Source of the DNA: Archangium minus | GTDB lineage: Bacteria > Myxococcota > Myxococcia > Myxococcales > Myxococcaceae | DNA: 64,000 nt | NCBI RefSeq assembly: GCF_044360475.1 | Contig: NZ_CP043494.1 | Location: 1,302,001 to 1,366,000, forward strand | Direction of reading: 5' to 3' | Part shown: piece by piece, positions 1 through 8,144 of the stretch | Position numbering within the stretch: position 1 is the first letter of the stretch | Layout of the letters: each line of letters opens with the position of its first letter | Notes under the pieces: model-generated | Database searches by the model: none | What the model was told of the DNA's origin: nothing | Seen by the model: the letters and a program-made list of their open reading frames with translations, nothing else | Program-made: the position numbers and the translations under genes

Positions 1-331
1 GAAGGCCCAGCGGGAAGAACACCCAGGCTCCGGTCTCGAACATGGGGACCACGCAGAAGAGCGCCACGCCGAGCAACCCCCAGCCGAAGCTCGCCGGGAG
101 CGGGCGGTTCAGCTCACGCTCCACCCAGCGGCAGAGCGCCCCCATGAGGAGCATGAGCCCGCCCGCGGCCAGGAACCAGAAGGCCGCTGCGCGGGCGCTG
201 GTGTCCTCGCCCACGCTGTTGAGCACGCCCGCGTGCACCATCTCCAGCAGCGGCTCCCGGTAGACCACCAGCCCCACGGCCTGGTGCAGCGCTCCGGTGA
301 GCATCAGCAACGCCCCGTTCGTCACTCGCAT
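1..331 (-). CDS. DUF6463-like small membrane protein (partial, runs off the left edge)
   Basis: The minus strand reads open from an ATG at 331 to the window edge, giving 110 codons without a stop. The translation has hydrophobic helices separated by short loops. It carries an ALHQAVGLV segment near the start, then an AFWFLAAGGLMLLMGAL helix, then a PLPASFGW turn before a third helix. This layout resembles the DUF6463 family of roughly 120-residue membrane proteins of unknown function. It diverges from the TetR gene at 402, and the tandem palindromes at 357-388 lie between the two starts, so it is a likely target of that regulator. The C-terminus is outside the window. Family assignment is from memory of the consensus and moderately sure. 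Confidence 0.6.
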   Translation of the reverse strand, partial: MRVTNGALLMLTGALHQAVGLVVYREPLLEMVHAGVLNSVGEDTSARAAAFWFLAAGGLMLLMGALCRWVERELNRPLPASFGWGLLGVALFCVVPMFETGAWVFFPLGL

Positions 332-356
332 GTGCAGCCCTCGTTATCGGCATCGG

Positions 357-388
357 ATACGGTACCGTATTCCGATACGGTACCGTAT
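357..388. promoter_or_regulatory. Tandem perfect palindromes, probable TetR operator
   Basis: The 14-base perfect palindrome ATACGGTACCGTAT occurs twice, at 357-370 and 375-388, with centres 18 bases apart. The pair sits 14 bases upstream of the TetR start at 402 and 25 bases upstream of the divergent membrane-protein start at 331. This is the classic position and symmetry for a TetR-family operator that would control both genes. Binding is inferred. Confidence 0.75.
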
Positions 389-401
389 AGTCCAGAGGAC
401 G

Positions 402-1031
402 ATGAGACGCACTTCCGCACGTACACCCGAGTCCACGCCCCTCCGGACGTTGGAGGACATCCGCGCGCAGCGCCGGGGCCCGGGGCTCTCGGCCGAGGAC
501 TGGGCGGACGCCGCGCTCTGGAGCCTCGCGGACGGCATCGAGGCCCTCTCGGTGGAGAAGCTGGCCCGGCGGCTCGGGGTGACGAAGGGGGGCTTCTACT
601 GGCACTTCAAGGACCGTGCGGAGTTGCTTCAGGCCGCGCTCGCGCGTTGGGAGCAGCTGGCGACCACCCAAGTCATCACCCAACTGGACGCACTGCCGGA
701 CCCGAGGGAGCGGCTGCTCCGGCTCCTGGCGCTGACGTTCGAGCCAGACCCACATGGGAAGATCGAGGTCGCCATCGTCGCGGGCGCCGCCGCGGATCCA
801 CGCATCCAGCCGGTCCTCGCGCGTGTGTCGCAGCGGCGCATGGGTTACCTGGTGACGCTGTACCGGGCGCTCGGCCTGCCAGCTCGCGAGGCACGCCACT
901 GGGCGTTGCAGGCCTATTCCACGTACGTGGGTCTCCTGCACCTCGCCATCGCCAGCCCGGACACGCTGGGCACGAGCCGCGCTCGCGCCGACTACGTCAA
1001 GCACCTCATCCGGGCGCTGATTCCGGTGTGA
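402..1031 (+). CDS. TetR/AcrR family transcriptional regulator
   Basis: A 209-residue protein with an N-terminal helix-turn-helix: the segment VEKLARRLGVTKGGFYWHFK (about residues 49-68) is the canonical TetR recognition module. The C-terminal ligand-binding and dimerisation half is all-helical and not assignable to a ligand. The ATG at 402 is preferred over earlier in-frame starts because an AGAGGA-like ribosome site lies just upstream and because earlier starts would translate the operator palindromes. It probably represses itself and the divergent membrane protein (1-331). It converges with the gene at 1044, 12 bases away. Confidence 0.9.
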   Translation: MRRTSARTPESTPLRTLEDIRAQRRGPGLSAEDWADAALWSLADGIEALSVEKLARRLGVTKGGFYWHFKDRAELLQAALARWEQLATTQVITQLDALPDPRERLLRLLALTFEPDPHGKIEVAIVAGAAADPRIQPVLARVSQRRMGYLVTLYRALGLPAREARHWALQAYSTYVGLLHLAIASPDTLGTSRARADYVKHLIRALIPV

Positions 1032-1043
1032 GCGCCAGCGCCC

Positions 1044-2186
1044 CTACGCGGCCGTCGCCGTGCCCAGCTTCAGGTCCTTGTTCAGCCCCGCGTCCCGGCT
1101 CACGCGCCAGATCTTCTGGTCCAGGTAGTAGTGGTGGAGGGCGAAGCCCCAGATGAATCCCTCCATGAGGTGGCGCAGCGTCAGCCCCGCCGCCAGCGGC
1201 ATGTGCCAGTCGAAGCCTCCACAACCCGGGTGCGCGCCGAAGCCGCAGCCCAGCCCGCGGTACAGCAGCGTGAAGACCACGCCGCAGAGCGCGTAGAGGA
1301 TGAAGCGCTGGCTCACCTTGGGTGCAAGGCCAAACGGTGCCGGGTCCACCCCAGCCGCGTGGTAGCGGTTGCGGTGATAGAACCAGACCACGCCGTGGTA
1401 CTGCACGTTGTGGAACGCCGTCACCGCCACCGCGAACATGATGAAGTCCATGCGCACGGCCACCGACGGCCAGAACACCACGGCCGTCAGCCCCAACGCC
1501 GCGCCCATCATCAGCAGCTTCGGCCCGTTCACCCGGAGCCCCTCGCGCGTGCGCTGCACCTGCCGCGCCGCGTAGAGCACCACCAGCGCTAGCACCAGCG
1601 CGAAGCACGCCCCTGCGAGCACCGGCTCCCAGGAGGGGGCTCCTGTCAGCCCCAGCCGCTTGCGCGCCACCGGGTGCGTCACCGCGAAGGCCACGAACGG
1701 CGCCAGCAGCCCCACGTACAGCGTCACGCTGTCGAGCCGCCGATCCAACGGCAGCGTCTCCCCGCCCTTGCGCTGGTACAGCACCATGATGCCGTAGTGC
1801 TGCCGCACCACGTGCCAGTACGCCCACAGCGAGGCGAACGTCAGGAAGAGCTCGAAGGGCACTTTGCTCCCCAGCGCTGCTGACACCCCGAAGAGCAGGG
1901 GGCCCGCCGCGAACCATCCCAGGCTGCCCAGGAGCAGCCGCCGCCGCGTCTGCCACTCGCGTGCGTCCAGGTACGTGCGGGACACCGTGGCGAACAGGTG
2001 CGGCCCGTCCAGTGCCAGCACCCACACCCACCAGAGAACGATGCTGCTGATGCCTGCCCAGGCGTGCAGTGCGACCAGCGCGAAGCTCGCGGCGGCCCCT
2101 CCCAAGGTGGAGAGCAGATCGTGCCGCCGGTTCACGAGCCAGCCCGTGCGGGCCGGCGTGGGGCCAGCGAGAGTGACAGCAGTCAT
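1044..2186 (-). CDS. Histidine-rich polytopic membrane protein of unknown function
   Basis: A 380-residue protein with about eight to ten hydrophobic segments and no signal peptide. Three clusters of histidines are notable: WHVVRQHYG near residue 144, FHNVQYHGVVWFYHRNRYH near 255-275 and ALHHYYLD near 350. His clusters of this HxxxxH, HxxxH and HHxxY kind on the cytoplasmic ends of helices recall membrane di-iron hydroxylases and desaturases, but the spacing does not match the canonical eight-histidine pattern. I do not recognise the family. The start at 2186 is an ATG. It is monocistronic: TetR converges at its 3' end and about 400 bases without a gene lie upstream. Confidence 0.8.
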   Translation of the reverse strand: MTAVTLAGPTPARTGWLVNRRHDLLSTLGGAAASFALVALHAWAGISSIVLWWVWVLALDGPHLFATVSRTYLDAREWQTRRRLLLGSLGWFAAGPLLFGVSAALGSKVPFELFLTFASLWAYWHVVRQHYGIMVLYQRKGGETLPLDRRLDSVTLYVGLLAPFVAFAVTHPVARKRLGLTGAPSWEPVLAGACFALVLALVVLYAARQVQRTREGLRVNGPKLLMMGAALGLTAVVFWPSVAVRMDFIMFAVAVTAFHNVQYHGVVWFYHRNRYHAAGVDPAPFGLAPKVSQRFILYALCGVVFTLLYRGLGCGFGAHPGCGGFDWHMPLAAGLTLRHLMEGFIWGFALHHYYLDQKIWRVSRDAGLNKDLKLGTATAA

Positions 2187-2594
2187 GAATGGCTCCTACG
2201 AAGGTGGCCAGAATACAGCGAGACGCGGGCCACCAAGGTGCACCTCCGCACCTCAAATCCAGACATCGCGTCTGGCCGCTCGCTGCCTCGCGTTCCACGA
2301 GGGGCCCTCGAGGGTATCTCCTGAGGGTCTCCGGGTGTAGTGCTGTTGAAGATTTCCTTGGGGCGGCCGTGGGGGCGTGATGTTTGCCCATTCTCTGCCA
2401 GCCCTCCTGGGGCTGGCTGGCGCACACCCGAGCACGTGACGAGACAGGTAGACCCAGGGACTTGACGTCATGGGTTCTCCCAGCGGATACTCGCGCGCAG
2501 ACGCCTGGGTGAGGAGCGGTCGCGGCCCCTGCTGGCTGGGCTGTGCGATCGCAATGCGTGTCAGAGGGGCTGGTTAGCCTCGCGGAGTAGGGGG
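2187..2594. other. Intergenic stretch with no recognisable gene
   Basis: About 400 bases between the divergent membrane protein and the remnant at 2595. Third-position G/C bias is weak in all six frames and no ribosome site precedes a credible start. It should hold the promoter for the membrane protein at 2186; I see no convincing hairpin terminator or operator. Confidence 0.5.
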
Positions 2595-2681
2595 CTGCGT
2601 GCCGCGCTCTGGATTCAGGTGGCGAAGGCCGTGGAGGACGCCATGGTGGATGACGAACGCGAGGCGGAGGACTTCCGATGA
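2595..2681 (+). pseudogene. 3' remnant of a gene coupled to the one at 2678
   Basis: The last 28 codons before the stop at 2679-2681 are strongly G/C-biased at third positions and read as a helical acidic tail (LWIQVAKAVEDAMVDDER). Upstream of about 2595 the bias disappears and no start codon or ribosome site is seen. The stop overlaps the next ATG as ATGA, the usual sign of translational coupling. I infer that the 5' part of an upstream partner gene has been lost. The product is unknown. Confidence 0.4.
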
Positions 2682-3223
2682 TTCCGGTCCTGATCGTACG
2701 AGGGCAGGCAATGGCCCTGGTCTTTCGCAAGTTGCTCGAGCCGGAGTTTGGACGGGAGTTGCGCGTCTTCGACGCGGAGGACGTGGGGGGCGGCGTTTCT
2801 CTGGCGAGGTCCCTCCTCCTCAACCGCAAGTCCGTCGTGGCCGTGGTCACCGATGCGAAGCCCGAGGAGCTCCGGCAGACGCACCGCTCCATCGTGTACC
2901 TGCTCATCAGTGTGGCCTGCGCTGATCTGTGGAAGGTCTCCTTGCTGGTGCCTGAGACGGAGGTGCTGCTCTTCCAGGAGCGGGGAGTCCTCCGCCAGGT
3001 GCTCGGGCGAGAGCCCACCGAGGAGGCGTTGAGACGCGGCCAGACCGAGCCCCGGCGCGTCCTCGAGGAGCAGCTCGGGTTGGAGGGGCGAGCGTTGGAC
3101 GAGGAGCTGTGCCGGCGTTTGGGGGCGGTGGACGTGCGCCCCCTGGCAGGGCAGCCCGCCGTGCAGCAGGTGCGTCAATTCTTCCAAGCACACCGGGAGG
3201 GGCGGGCCTCGCTGCCCTTCTGA
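2678..3223 (+). CDS. Conserved hypothetical protein
   Basis: A 181-residue soluble protein with no signal peptide or membrane segment. The N-terminus (PVLIVRGQAMALVFRKLL) and the internal strand VVAVVTDAKPEE look like an alternating beta/alpha fold with an acidic residue after a hydrophobic strand, reminiscent of TOPRIM-like domains. LLVPETEVLLFQE follows. The catalytic pattern is not clear enough to assign nuclease activity. Its ATG overlaps the stop of the remnant at 2595-2681, so it was probably the second gene of a pair. Function unknown. Confidence 0.7.
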   Translation: MIPVLIVRGQAMALVFRKLLEPEFGRELRVFDAEDVGGGVSLARSLLLNRKSVVAVVTDAKPEELRQTHRSIVYLLISVACADLWKVSLLVPETEVLLFQERGVLRQVLGREPTEEALRRGQTEPRRVLEEQLGLEGRALDEELCRRLGAVDVRPLAGQPAVQQVRQFFQAHREGRASLPF

Positions 3224-3352
3224 ATCCCAGGCATGGGTGTCATGGGGTGGCCTGTCTGGATGATAGACGGACGTTCTTTCCAGCACCCGTGAAGATGAAC
3301 AGCTCACATCTCCCGCTCATTCGCTCAGACCTCCGAACCCAGGAGGTATGAC

Positions 3353-4861
3353 ATGAGATGGAGTGGGAGTAGGCTGGCAGTTGCCTGTTCATTGGCAGTG
3401 GCATGCGGTGCAGCGCTCGCGGGAGCAGGGTGCGCCCACGCCGAGCAACCCGGGATGAGGCACGACTCCAAGAAAGGGCACGCGCAGCTCCTCAAGAGCT
3501 TCCCGGCCATGACCAACCCCGACGTCCGTAGCATCACGGAGTTGGTGGACTTCCGTGGGACGACCTACTTCGGCCGAAACCCGGATGCCGGAGGTGGGCC
3601 GTCGCTCTGGAAGAGCAACGGCAGTGTCAAGGGCACGGTGATCGTCAAACAGTTCCCCGAGGTCGCCGGTGCCAGCATCCGTGAGTTGACCGTCATGGGG
3701 GATCGGCTCTTCTTCGTGGCGGATGACGGAGTGCACGGCGCCGAGCCTTGGATCAGCGATGGCACCCCCCAGGGCACGCGCCTGCTCGCGGATATCACCC
3801 CGGGAGCCGCCTCCTCGTCCTTGGAAGAGCTCGCTGCCGTGAGGAACACCCTGTTCTTCGTGCGCACGGTTCCAGGAACCGAGGTCCACGAGGAGCTATG
3901 GAAGAGCGATGGCACCGAGGCCGGGACTGTGCGCGTCAAGGACCTGGGCACGGCACCCAGTGGAGGCATTGCCATCGGGTTGACCGGCTCCGGCAGCCGC
4001 CTCTTCTTCAGCGGGTTGGATCCCGAGCACGGCCGCGAGCCCTGGATGAGTGATGGCACTGAGGCGGGTACTGGGATGGTGAAGGACATCAACCCGGGGC
4101 CCACCAGTTCCTTCCCCAACTTCCCCGTCTTCGTGGAGGAGGGGGTGAACTACTTCGCCGCCACCACCCCTGAGAACGGACGCGAGCTGTGGAGGTCCGA
4201 TGGCACGGAGAGTGGCACGGTGATGGTGGAGGACATTGTTCCGGGTCCCAATGGCTCCCGGCCGCGACCCTTTACGTTCTACAAGGGGCGGCTCTACTTC
4301 ACCTCGAGCGAGTCGCCCGACGGGGCGCTGCGGCTGCGCACGCTTGTGCCAGGCACGACCCGCTCGGAGCACATCACCGACATCCCCAACCCCTTCGGTC
4401 CCGGAGCGCCCCCGCCGAGGGAGCCCCTCGTCATTTTCGCGGCGGGGACTGACGACCAGCTCTTCATGACGGTCAACTTCCCTGACCTCACCGCTCCCAC
4501 CCCCCGAGACATGCAGCTCTGGCGCACCGACGGCACTCGGGACGGGACCCGGCTGCTCCACAGGCCGTTGTTCCTCTCGGACCGCTACCCGCCGCCCAAC
4601 CTCATCACCGTGGGTGACCGCGTCATCTTCACCGGCTCCAGCCCAGAGACAGGGAATGAGCTGTGGACGAGCGATGGCACCGTGCGTGGCACGCGTGTGC
4701 TGAAGGACTTCGTGCCCGGGCCCACCGGCTCGGCGCCCTTGTTCCTGACGCGCTCGGGTGGGGACCTGTTCTTCGTGAACCAGGGGGCAGACCGCGGCGA
4801 GCAGCTCTGGAAGCTCCCGCTCCACAAGCACCGGCACCACGACACCCGGGCCGCTCGCTAA
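3353..4861 (+). CDS. ELWxxDGT-repeat secreted protein
   Basis: A 502-residue protein with an N-terminal signal peptide (hydrophobic residues 8-25 followed by a Cys at 27, a weak lipobox). The mature part repeats the hallmark ELWxSDGT/GT motif at intervals of about 50-60 residues: SLWKSNGS, PWISDGTPQGT, ELWKSDGTEAGT, PWMSDGTEAGT, ELWRSDGTESGT, QLWRTDGTRDGT and ELWTSDGTVRGT. These repeats, common in myxobacterial surface proteins, are thought to build a beta-propeller-like fold; no enzyme activity is known. A near-consensus AGGAGGT ribosome site at about 3341-3347 fixes the start. The SDR gene follows 14 bases downstream, so the two may be co-transcribed. Confidence 0.88.
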   Translation: MRWSGSRLAVACSLAVACGAALAGAGCAHAEQPGMRHDSKKGHAQLLKSFPAMTNPDVRSITELVDFRGTTYFGRNPDAGGGPSLWKSNGSVKGTVIVKQFPEVAGASIRELTVMGDRLFFVADDGVHGAEPWISDGTPQGTRLLADITPGAASSSLEELAAVRNTLFFVRTVPGTEVHEELWKSDGTEAGTVRVKDLGTAPSGGIAIGLTGSGSRLFFSGLDPEHGREPWMSDGTEAGTGMVKDINPGPTSSFPNFPVFVEEGVNYFAATTPENGRELWRSDGTESGTVMVEDIVPGPNGSRPRPFTFYKGRLYFTSSESPDGALRLRTLVPGTTRSEHITDIPNPFGPGAPPPREPLVIFAAGTDDQLFMTVNFPDLTAPTPRDMQLWRTDGTRDGTRLLHRPLFLSDRYPPPNLITVGDRVIFTGSSPETGNELWTSDGTVRGTRVLKDFVPGPTGSAPLFLTRSGGDLFFVNQGADRGEQLWKLPLHKHRHHDTRAAR

Positions 4862-4875
4862 AGGGGGATATGGCC

Positions 4876-5631
4876 ATGAGGGAGCAGGAGTATCGAACCG
4901 CGCTCATCACGGGCGCTCCGAGCCAGCTGGCACGCGAGCTGGCGCTATGGCTCGGTCAGAGGGGCATGCGGGTCTACGTCACGGCGCGAGACCCGGAGGA
5001 GTTGGAGCCCTACCTCGCGCGGGCCCGGGGCTCCGGTGCCCAGCTCGTCCCGGTGGAGCTGGACACCTCCCAGGTGGAGACAGCACGGGAGCGCATCCTC
5101 GCGCTCGACGAGGAGTGCGGCGGGTTGGACCTGGTGGTGGCCGCGGGCACGTACGAGGAGACGAACGCCCGTGACTTCCCCTGGGAGCGTGCGCGCTACC
5201 TCATCGAGACCAACGTCACAGGTGCAGTGGCGCTCTTGTCCGCGGTGCTGCCTCGCATGTTGGAGCGGGACCGTGGGCACCTGGTGGGCATCTCCAGCCT
5301 CGCCGCCTACCGGGGCCTGGCGGGACGCTCGGCCTACTCGGGCTCCAAGGCCTTCATCTCCAACTTCATGGAGAGCCTGCGCGTGGACTTGAGGGGCACC
5401 GGCCTGCGCGTCACCTGCATCTACCCCGGCCACCTGCGCAACCACCATGCCGTGTGGGGCCATCCCGAGCCCTTCACCTTGGATGAGCAGGACGCTGCGG
5501 CGCGCATGGGGCGGGCCATCCTCCAGGGGAAGGCCCGGTGCGCCATGCCCTGGCAGGCGGCCACCTTCATGCGGATGATGCAGGTGATTCCTGGCGCCCT
5601 CTTCGACACAATCGCTCGTCGTATGCGTTGA
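4876..5631 (+). CDS. Short-chain dehydrogenase/reductase (SDR)
   Basis: A 251-residue NAD(P)-binding oxidoreductase. The Rossmann dinucleotide loop is ITGAPSQLA near the N-terminus, a variant of TGxxxGxG in which the second glycine is missing. The catalytic residues are Ser140 or Ser141 (GISSLAAY) and Tyr154-x3-Lys158 (YSGSK), with NVTGAVAL supplying the helix-4 Asn. The substrate cannot be read from sequence. Two ATGs are in frame at 4870 and 4876; 4876 is chosen because the purine-rich AAAGGGGG lies at a better distance. A strong hairpin at 5706-5741 ends the transcription unit that probably includes the ELWxxDGT gene. Confidence 0.88.
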   Translation: MREQEYRTALITGAPSQLARELALWLGQRGMRVYVTARDPEELEPYLARARGSGAQLVPVELDTSQVETARERILALDEECGGLDLVVAAGTYEETNARDFPWERARYLIETNVTGAVALLSAVLPRMLERDRGHLVGISSLAAYRGLAGRSAYSGSKAFISNFMESLRVDLRGTGLRVTCIYPGHLRNHHAVWGHPEPFTLDEQDAAARMGRAILQGKARCAMPWQAATFMRMMQVIPGALFDTIARRMR

Positions 5632-5705
5632 GGCGGGATTGAGTGGCTGGGACCTCCCAGCCCTCTCCAGCCCCAGCAACCCCTCTCAGCACTTCATGTA
5701 ACGGA

Positions 5706-5741
5706 GACGGAGCCGCCTTCCCTTGCGAAGGCGGCTCCGTC
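5706..5741. terminator. Strong hairpin, probable terminator
   Basis: A 15-base perfect stem (GACGGAGCCGCCTTC paired with its complement) closes a six-base loop 74 bases after the SDR stop. There is no run of T after it, so it may act as a stabilising or Rho-assisted end. Confidence 0.65.
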
Positions 5742-5815
5742 ACACGTCCGCTCGGCTCCTTCTGTCTGGGCATCCACACCGATTGCCCATTCCACCTTTC
5801 CAGAAGGAAGCCTCC

Positions 5816-6022
5816 ATGAACTCAGACACTCGGGGTCCCCCTAGCACCGCGCACTCGTTCTTCCAGGAGCTGCGCTCGTACGGGTACACCTCGAAGCAGA
5901 TCATCCGGATCATCAACGAGCTGCTCGAGCTCACCACCACCCGCGTTCGTGAGGAGCAGCGCACCCACGCCCCCGCTGACGTCCAGGTGGAGGTGGGGCT
6001 CCCTGCGCGGGATATCCGCTGA
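5816..6022 (+). CDS. Small hypothetical protein (68 residues)
   Basis: An AGAAGGAAG ribosome site directly precedes the ATG at 5816. The protein contains a helix-turn-helix-sized segment, TSKQIIRIINELLELTTTRV, flanked by disordered ends. It is 116 bases upstream of the type III polyketide synthase on the same strand and lies after the strong terminator, so it probably opens that transcription unit. I do not recognise it; a small regulatory or accessory role is possible but unsupported. Confidence 0.6.
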   Translation: MNSDTRGPPSTAHSFFQELRSYGYTSKQIIRIINELLELTTTRVREEQRTHAPADVQVEVGLPARDIR

Positions 6023-6138
6023 AAACCGCGCGTCACAACAAATTCCGCGGCCTTCCATCCCAGTGTCCCGGACAAAACAAGACGCGGGACAGGGCTTCGG
6101 CTCCGAAGCATCCCCCCTCACACCGAAATGGTTGATTC

Positions 6139-7206
6139 ATGAAGAACAACACTTCCGTACGCGAAGTCTATCCCACGTTCCTCAGCCTGAGCTCGGCGTT
6201 CCCGAAGAATGCCTATCTGCAGAAGGACCTCTACGAGACGTTCGGCAAGGAGATCTACGGCAATGTCGCCGCGCTCGAGCGCATCATCCGGCGCGTCCGC
6301 GTGCGGCGCCGCTACCTGGCACTGGATCCGCGCGAGGTGCTGCAGCGCAAGGTCGGGCTCGGTGAGCGCATGGCCATCTTCGAGCGGGAAGTGATGGAGG
6401 TAGGAGGACGCTCGCTGGAGGCGGTGCTGCGCCAGGTGGATCGCGAGTCCATTGGCAGCTTCGTCATGGCCAGCAGCACCGGCTACATCGCCCCCACGCC
6501 GGACCTGCTCCTGGCGAGGGACCACCACCTCCCCTCCAAGCTACGCCGCACCTTCGTGGGCAACATGGCCTGCAACGGGGGGATGAACGCGCTCAACGTC
6601 GCTCTGGACAGCCTGGTGGCACGCCCGAACGAGCGGGTGCTCCTCAACTGCACTGAGTTCAGCTCGCTCCACGTCCGCCCCGAGGAGTCCAGCCGCGAGC
6701 AGGTCGTCGTCCACGCCCTCTTCGCGGATGGGAGTGCCTCCGCCGTGATGGGCATGGAGCCGCCGGGGGTCGGGCCGCAGGTGCTGGACTTCCACTCCAC
6801 GCACCTCTACGGCGCGGTCGACCTGATGACGTGGCGGCTGGTGGACGAGGGCTTCCGGATGACGCTCTCGCCCGAGGTGCCCGGCCTCATCGGGGAGCAC
6901 ATCGAGTCGCTCATCGAGACGCTCACCGCGAAGGCCGGCCTGAGCGCCAGTGACATCAAGCACTGGGCCATCCACCCGGGTGGGCCGAAGATCGTGGAGG
7001 TCATTGGCGAGAAGTTCGGGCTGAGCGACTCCCAGCTCCGCTCCACCTGGCACATCCTCGAGGAGTACGGCAACTGCTCCTCGGCCACCGTCTACCTCGT
7101 CCTGGAGGATATGATTGCCAAGGACAAGCCGCAGCCGGGTGAGTACGGCGTGATGCTCGCCTTCGGCCCCGGGTTGACGATGGAAGGGGCCCTGCTGCGC
7201 TTCTGA
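6139..7206 (+). CDS. Type III polyketide synthase (chalcone/stilbene synthase family)
   Basis: A 355-residue homodimeric-type ketosynthase of the thiolase fold, the usual length for the family. The catalytic triad is visible: Cys145 in NMACNGG, His279 in AIHPGGPK and Asn312 in EYGNCSS. The terminal GFGPG-like loop is AFGPGLTMEG. Such enzymes extend a CoA-linked starter with malonyl-CoA units and cyclise the product to pyrones, resorcinols or acylphloroglucinols; the product here is unknown. It follows a 68-residue gene on the same strand and converges with the M50-like gene 12 bases beyond its stop. No tailoring enzyme lies in the same operon, though a methyltransferase starts at 8145. Confidence 0.93.
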   Translation: MKNNTSVREVYPTFLSLSSAFPKNAYLQKDLYETFGKEIYGNVAALERIIRRVRVRRRYLALDPREVLQRKVGLGERMAIFEREVMEVGGRSLEAVLRQVDRESIGSFVMASSTGYIAPTPDLLLARDHHLPSKLRRTFVGNMACNGGMNALNVALDSLVARPNERVLLNCTEFSSLHVRPEESSREQVVVHALFADGSASAVMGMEPPGVGPQVLDFHSTHLYGAVDLMTWRLVDEGFRMTLSPEVPGLIGEHIESLIETLTAKAGLSASDIKHWAIHPGGPKIVEVIGEKFGLSDSQLRSTWHILEEYGNCSSATVYLVLEDMIAKDKPQPGEYGVMLAFGPGLTMEGALLRF

Positions 7207-7218
7207 TGCGCAGCGGGC

Positions 7219-8019
7219 CTACCGGAAGGACAGCCTGGCCATGGGGCTCCGGGACGCCACCATCCGCCGACGCCGGATGATGGACCGGAGCCCCAGCCAC
7301 ATGGCCGCGAGCGACACCGCCATCCACACCGCGGCCCACAGGGGCGCGGGCAGGTACGTGAGCTGTGCCATGGCGTGGGCGTCGGAGACACCTACCTCCA
7401 GGCCGTAGCCGAACAAGCCCTTGATGTCCTGAAGGGCCAGCAGGCACGACAGCGCGGCAATCCACACAATCAGCCCGCGCCTCAGCCACACCGGGCCCTT
7501 CCACGCCACCAGTCCCAGCAACGCTCCCATGCCGGCGATGAAGCCGAGCGTGAAGAGCCCATCCGAGCGCGAGGAGCCAGTGGCGAGCGCGTGGGAGGCG
7601 CCAGGGTCGGGCGGGAGCAGGGGCACCCAGAGGACGGCCACGCCGACCATCCACGCGACCAGGCCCCACAAGAGCAAGCGTCCGCTGCGCATGCGACCGG
7701 CGGCCACCAGCAGCAGGGCGCCGGCGACCGAGGAGCCCACGTAGCCGCCCGAGGCGATGAGCAGCTCCTTCCAGAGCGAACCCGTGAGCGAGTGGTAGGT
7801 TAGCCCACCCGTGGCCGGGCTGATGGTGACGCTGCCCACATGCGAGCCCACGGCCCAGGCGGTGAGGGCATGTCCGCTCTCGTGCATGAGGGTTACGAGC
7901 AGCCGGAAGGGGTACAGCCACACCGTCTGCCAGAGGAAGACGCTGGCCACGGCGGCGAGCACCAGGCACGCCAGCAGGGCGCGGGTGGACATCGGCGGCG
8001 GCTCGGGGACGGGACGCAT
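7219..8019 (-). CDS. M50B-like membrane zinc peptidase
   Basis: A 266-residue polytopic membrane protein with about seven hydrophobic segments. The zinc motif His46-Glu-Ser-Gly-His50 lies inside the second helix (TLMHESGHALTAW), as expected for intramembrane M50 proteases, and a GGLTYH strand follows. The second metal-binding Asp motif of site-2 proteases is not obvious, which fits the short M50B group of uncertain substrate. The start is the ATG at 8019, though an internal ATG nine codons on is also possible. It faces the methyltransferase gene divergently with about 125 bases between them. Confidence 0.8.
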   Translation of the reverse strand: MRPVPEPPPMSTRALLACLVLAAVASVFLWQTVWLYPFRLLVTLMHESGHALTAWAVGSHVGSVTISPATGGLTYHSLTGSLWKELLIASGGYVGSSVAGALLLVAAGRMRSGRLLLWGLVAWMVGVAVLWVPLLPPDPGASHALATGSSRSDGLFTLGFIAGMGALLGLVAWKGPVWLRRGLIVWIAALSCLLALQDIKGLFGYGLEVGVSDAHAMAQLTYLPAPLWAAVWMAVSLAAMWLGLRSIIRRRRMVASRSPMARLSFR

Positions 8020-8144
8020 GACGCTTGGACGCTAACACGGGGTTTTTCGTTCCGTGGGCTGCCTGGGGGGCAGAGGGCAGGGGAGGGGGCCCCGGCTCCC
8101 CCCCATGCCGGGGCGGTGGGGCTCGGCATAGAGTGGGTGGCTCC

